Assembly: GCA_035578905.1 (NCBI GenBank)
Contig: JAQJVL010000322.1
Span: 551,798-615,797 of the forward strand
Direction of reading: 5' to 3'
Origin: Stictocephala bisonia
Taxonomy: Eukaryota; Arthropoda; Insecta; Hemiptera; Membracidae
DNA: 64,000 nucleotides
Shown here piece by piece: positions 60,901 through 64,000 of the stretch; within the stretch, counting starts at the first letter, position 1, and the number at the start of each line of letters is the position of its first letter. The position numbers and the translations under genes are program-made. Under the pieces are notes generated by a model. The model saw nothing but the letters and a program-made list of their open reading frames with translations. It searched no databases and had not been told where the DNA came from.

Positions 60901-61636
60901 ATTTGTTGAAATTGCATTAAAGTATTTCAGAGAGAATAACTTAAAATTAAATGTAGATAAAACAGAAATGTTGCATTTCAATCAACTAGGGGTTAATCTA
61001 TCAATAGAAAACAATGAATTGTCTTTAGAAAGCTCTAATTCTTGTAAGTTCCTGGGTTTATTTTTTGATAGCAAGTTTTCTTTTAAACAACACATTGATT
61101 ATGTATGCAGCAAATTATCTTCAAACATTTATTTATTGAGGAGACTTGCTTTTTACTTGCCATTTGAGATGCTCCGCATAGTATATTTTGGTACTTTTTG
61201 CCCTTACTTATCCTATGGACTATCTATTTGGGGTAGCACTTATACAACATACATTCAAAGGGTATTCATACTTCAAAAGAGAGCCATCCGAATTCTTTGT
61301 AAGGTTAACAGAAGACAATCATGCAGGGAACTTTTTATATCACACAAGATTTTAACAATATATGCAATGTATATTTTTCAAGTAGTTTTGTTAGTTAAAA
61401 ATGACAATAAATTTACTTTAAGAAATGAGAATGTACACAATTATCACACTAGAAATAGGTCAGATATGTTTAGAATTACTAGAAGATTGGCTGTTACTAG
61501 CAAAAGCCCTTATGTTCAAGGTTCAATTTTTTATAATAAGTTACCTACACTATTGAAAAATATGGAGGGTGATACATTCAAAGCTAATCTTAAAGAATTT
61601 TTAATTCAGAAATGCCCTTATGATTTACACTTGTGA
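57908..61636 (+). CDS. LINE ORF2: two tandem AP endonucleases plus reverse transcriptase
   Basis: Open from just after a stop at 57905-57907; 1242 codons. Endonuclease 1 (residues about 52-268): HYNVEGLG, VVSEHQ, HKGGGVAIY, GVYRSPSGN, VVLGDININTL, SIDHIITN, HISDHANF. Endonuclease 2 (about 297-511): HYNVQGLG, VITEHQ, HRGGGVAMY, GIYRSPSGY, VIMGDLNINTL, SIDHCVTN, HISDHTGQ. Each has the Asn, Glu, Tyr, Asp-x-Asn and Ser-Asp-His residues of the family. The RT follows: NYRPVALTSTFSKLIEK, GFRKGRSTIS, VYLDLSKAFD (Asp885 region), GVPQGSILGP, MYADD (Asp978 and Asp979), KFLGLFFD, and a C-terminal tail with KLP. No RNase H. There is no ATG in frame until the middle of endonuclease 2, so the protein must arise by -1 frameshifting from ORF1, reinitiation at a non-ATG codon (a TTG lies at 58211), or similar. 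The enzyme nicks target DNA and primes reverse transcription there. Confidence 0.92.
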   Translation, partial: KIQAGGKRPSFSKPNLNGPKAWSKEAQVGLTETDFSNSYVSDFKSFNPSFPSFVHYNVEGLGNKFDIFELLVTDIRPHVLVVSEHQKSKDNIELYALQGYSLISFFCRSNHKGGGVAIYCKNDVNIKSAENILWAKDYSVEIDCELSVIRLIYCSTTFYVVGVYRSPSGNIDSFIKTFDSVLTKLNSKYSRPNIVVLGDININTLVDSHSSRSFTDCIKSQGVQDLLGHIPTRVTSNSSTSIDHIITNYNEVEFYSVFNGHISDHANFNRLRLVNRPLVNGDCRLDLDNNPNSGELSIIHYNVQGLGAKFDIFQSLIEEKCPDVFVITEHQRSVNDLELFIFDQYRLGSFYCRSSHRGGGVAMYLRISQGIEYSHIEWISDYNVDKDIEMSLCKVNFKGYKFIVLGIYRSPSGYFDVFIDRLNEVLNRLNLFTKVLPIVIMGDLNINTLEYSYQSNCFSDCINTYLLKDLFRNVPTRIIGDSISSIDHCVTNCSVSFAEIIQNHISDHTGQFVKIVCNNIVKEKQKFSVRRTFNDHNMQLLKLSLGNECWEEVRNSHSIDCKWENFTQTLTWYLDVCCPVKQIKEGVSKNFNKNKINVDKPTLDLKKKMEDMYYLYNETKNEYYNTMNRQYKSSFRKNVRMLKAEKISERICSSDNVSKSCWSYVNSLRDNNRLSNKVKEITIIHEDVTVSNPLLVSNIFNNYFADMATNDVCSSVDQSVNDVDPTDGSFNFDCLDISDIIKYIDSFNSKKSSGCDGFSPFLLKKCKEELAPILSHLVNCTLTEGVFPKVLKRTIVRPIHKKGPTEHIENYRPVALTSTFSKLIEKIILNSLTKHIDDNNILKGFQHGFRKGRSTISAATEFYHTALNKLDQGFKVAGVYLDLSKAFDRVHHSLLLTKLNNYGITGKLLDIITSFLSDREQCTEVKGEEGCLFRMIRSSYRKINIGVPQGSILGPFLFICYVNSFPCLDWYFVSMYADDTSSLLWSSNLNSLENSIESFVEIALKYFRENNLKLNVDKTEMLHFNQLGVNLSIENNELSLESSNSCKFLGLFFDSKFSFKQHIDYVCSKLSSNIYLLRRLAFYLPFEMLRIVYFGTFCPYLSYGLSIWGSTYTTYIQRVFILQKRAIRILCKVNRRQSCRELFISHKILTIYAMYIFQVVLLVKNDNKFTLRNENVHNYHTRNRSDMFRITRRLAVTSKSPYVQGSIFYNKLPTLLKNMEGDTFKANLKEFLIQKCPYDLHL

Positions 61637-62253
61637 TATTCATATTTAGGTATAGGAATACAATATGTATAATGACAATTAATTTAATTTTTGTGTATAT
61701 GGGTATTTTTAGTTAGAATTGTGAGTGCCCTTTAGTTACTTTCATTTTGTTGCATAACATAAAGTAGTGTCTTAAAATTAGGTTAGATACATTATTTTAA
61801 AATTTGTTTCAATAATTAGATATATTGTAATATGTGTTTAATGCTCAAATTATTGTATATATTATAGTTTATAATATATCTTAAGACTTTTTGTGGCTTG
61901 TACGTATGTATTTCTAGGAACATATTCTAGTTCTAAGGTTTAATAATATAGTTTAATAAGGTTAATAGTTTTTAAGGTAAAATTTATATTATCATAATAT
62001 CATATGACACTATTCTTGGTATACTATGCAAACTTTGAATGAAGAATATTTTAATTGAATTGAAAAAAGCCCTGGCTGTTGGGCTATTAATAAATTGCCC
62101 TTTCTGAGGAACAGTCGAACTCAGATAGTAACCAGACTACACTCATCCACACTCATCCTACACTCATCTAACCGTTCATATTCGCCTTAAAATACCAACA
62201 TCGTTGTGTCGGCGTCTCATATATAAATAAAAAAAATAAAAAAAAAAATAAAA
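61637..62253 (+). other. LINE 3' untranslated region and A-rich tail
   Basis: Non-coding. It contains 'ttaattgaattgaaaaaagc' near 62050 and a pyrimidine/ACTC repeat 'ctacactcatcc' around 62130-62165, and ends with aaataaa-like repeats directly before the target duplication. The 3' end is the likely RT recognition segment. Confidence 0.8.
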
Positions 62254-64000
62254 TAGTAATTTATTTGATGATTTTCTGTTTTATGTTAAATATTTATTGT
62301 TAGAATTTTTACTATTTGTTATTGATTTACTAAAGGTTAAACAGTTATTTGATCAATAAATTTCTATTGATTGTACTGTGGACAATTTATTATGTTTATG
62401 ATGATGAAACTCGAACATACCAGTCGTAATCCAGAGGAAAGCTTAAATAATGTTAAAAATACCCGAAAACTAAAAATAAACTGAACTTAAATTTAAAGGA
62501 GGAAGTATTTAAAACGCAAAAAAATTCTTTTCTACCTCTACAATCTGATTTTTTTATTTATTTTTTAATTAATCTGTTAAATTAACTGTCAATGTCGTTT
62601 GTTTTCCCTTTATTTGTCTGTAATTATGGTTTTTCTGATCTTTGAGAATACTTGATTTAATCATTGAATATATTTATATTATTAAAGTTATTATTGTTTG
62701 TTAACGTTTTAATTCCTTGTTGTTTCTTATATATTTATATATTGTTATTTAGTTGATCTCTTAAATAGCAGTTCTGCTAAGAGATTTATACAAGCTGCAA
62801 TGTAAATGTAATATCAAGAAAACAATTAACAATTTTTGAATTTCAACACTTTTAAAAAAAATTAGTTAAAATAAATATATACCATATGTTTCAAATTAAA
62901 TCATATGCAACAACATAGAAAGGCCAAAGGCAGTAAAATTGTAGACGATGCCATTCTTAGTGTTACCTTCTTCATTCACTGCATCTGACTTACTCCTACC
63001 AGTCTATCTGCTGGCCAAATCTTGACGAACATGGTTCAGTTAGTTTCTTTCTTTGTTCTCTAAGAGTCCTGCTCCACTTTTGTGGTGGTTGTATACCGAA
63101 GTTATTAATCCTACATAGGTATCGTACGAATGTTGACAGGTTGTTAGGTATTGTTTTACTCTAAATTAGTTGTTTATCATGGCAAATGTCTGTCCAAACA
63201 GCAGTGCTTCAGTTTCTTTTTCTTTTAGTGTAATTATCATTGTTGTATAATTTTTATTAAATTTCAAGACTTAAAAGAAAAAATATGTCAGATATACGTA
63301 AAATACCTAGAAGCGAGAAAATACTTTTTAATAGGGTCTTATGGGACTCAGGATCACTGACATTTGTAATATAAGCTAAAAAATGTATTAACAATTGATC
63401 TTCAAATTTTTTGTTGTATATTAGTGATTTTTATTAATCAATTATCAATCTATTAAGTGTGTTTGTAAAGTTTATTGACTGCATAAAATTTACAGATTAC
63501 CCAAGTATTGATATCCTAAGCATCTTACTCATACGCGATACCAATCTAGGGTTAATAATAATACTGATCCAAACTTCTAATAATTGGACCATTGAGAGAA
63601 AGGACAGCACTAGACAAATCTAGTTTTAATCCTAGGTGTGTGGTAATGGTACATAACTGAATTATGATGCCCTTTTTTGAATTTGAAAGCTATTTTAGAA
63701 AAAAATCATAAAAATACCAAATATGAATACAGTATTAAATGTAGCATTCCAGAGCATATTAAATGTTTTACTTAGAATAGGATTCAATATTTGGTAGAAT
63801 ACTGTAAAAAGGAAGGCTGTCCAATTTTGGATGTAGTAAACAAATCCTTCTCACAAGAAGTGCCTACATTTAAAATATAAAAATACGCCCTCTGCAGAAG
63901 GGCCATATCAAGAAAACATTGTAAATATCTCTTATTTTTTTATTCACAAAAATAATGAAAAAATAGTACTGGCCAAACTGAAACACAGTCTTGAAATTAA
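62254..64000 (-). repeat. Dispersed repeat H, copy 2, part after the LINE
   Basis: 62254-63387 is the reverse complement of 36183-37335, and 63392-64000 of 27470-28070. The single TTAA at 63388-63391 is the empty site for the 8.1-kb insertion of copy 1. The repeat runs past the window end. Confidence 0.9.

Larger units (their letters stand above)
56758..62253 (+). mobile_element. Apparently intact CR1-like LINE with duplicated endonuclease
   Basis: It is bounded by tagtaa at 56752-56757 and 62254-62259; the empty site is in repeat H copy 1 near 37335. Order: 14-bp leader, ORF1 (PHD finger, coiled coil, SGNH-like domain), ORF2 (endonuclease, endonuclease, RT), 3' UTR of about 615 bp, A-rich aaataaa tail at 62222-62253. 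No stop or frameshift is seen inside either ORF, and all RT and endonuclease motifs are retained, so this copy is young and may be active. ORF1 type and lack of RNase H fit the CR1 group. Confidence 0.9.

Overview
This is an AT-rich eukaryotic (animal) window with no prokaryotic gene organisation. It has small introns-and-exons logic, GT/AG splice sites, LINE retrotransposons with AP-endonuclease and reverse transcriptase, mariner, hAT, P-like and TTAA-target (piggyBac-type) elements, minisatellites and one assembly gap (56220-56318). Transposon types and base composition fit an arthropod, most likely an insect; a hemipteran is plausible but this is inference.

Layout. 1-9117: transposon debris, including a 4.0-kb element with TTAA target duplication and perfect 12-bp terminal inverted repeats (5098-9113), an inverted fragment of the same family at the window start, LINE remnants and two minisatellites. 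9118-11020: RT remnant and a decayed hAT transposase. 11435-49480: on the + strand, a host gene seen only as many short symmetric phase-0 exons. Exon A1 (12063-12161) is followed by an array of 16 near-identical units of about 899 bp (12358-27376). Each unit carries one 99-bp exon coding a 33-residue charged repeat (starts I-I-T-D-F-D-D-K, ends E-E-K-P-I-L-K-K). About 12 kb downstream come diverged paralogues A2 (39188-39286), B' (40229-40327) and C (42858-42965). The recognised exons would add 663 residues in one frame.

The introns are loaded with insertions. An 8.1-kb TTAA-flanked element (28075-36178) contains P-like and mariner remnants and a 24-bp minisatellite, and sits inside an unknown dispersed repeat (H). 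LINE pieces lie at 40424-41979, and three minus-strand LINE pieces are packed head-to-tail inside the C unit (43205-49010). 49985-54520: another degraded LINE, an internally deleted mariner with perfect 30-bp TIRs, and a long interrupted inverted repeat with a hammerhead-like core.

56319-64000: a second, inverted copy of repeat H, interrupted by an apparently intact 5.5-kb CR1-like LINE (56758-62253). Its ORF1 has a PHD finger and an SGNH-hydrolase-like domain. Its ORF2 carries TWO complete AP-endonuclease domains in tandem before a full RT with YADD. ORF2 has no ATG ahead of the endonucleases and overlaps ORF1 in the -1 frame. The two H copies serve as each other's empty site, so both the LINE insertion (TSD about 6 bp, tagtaa) and the TTAA insertion can be defined to the base.

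The two most unusual things are the 16-fold exon-unit amplification and the dual-endonuclease LINE.
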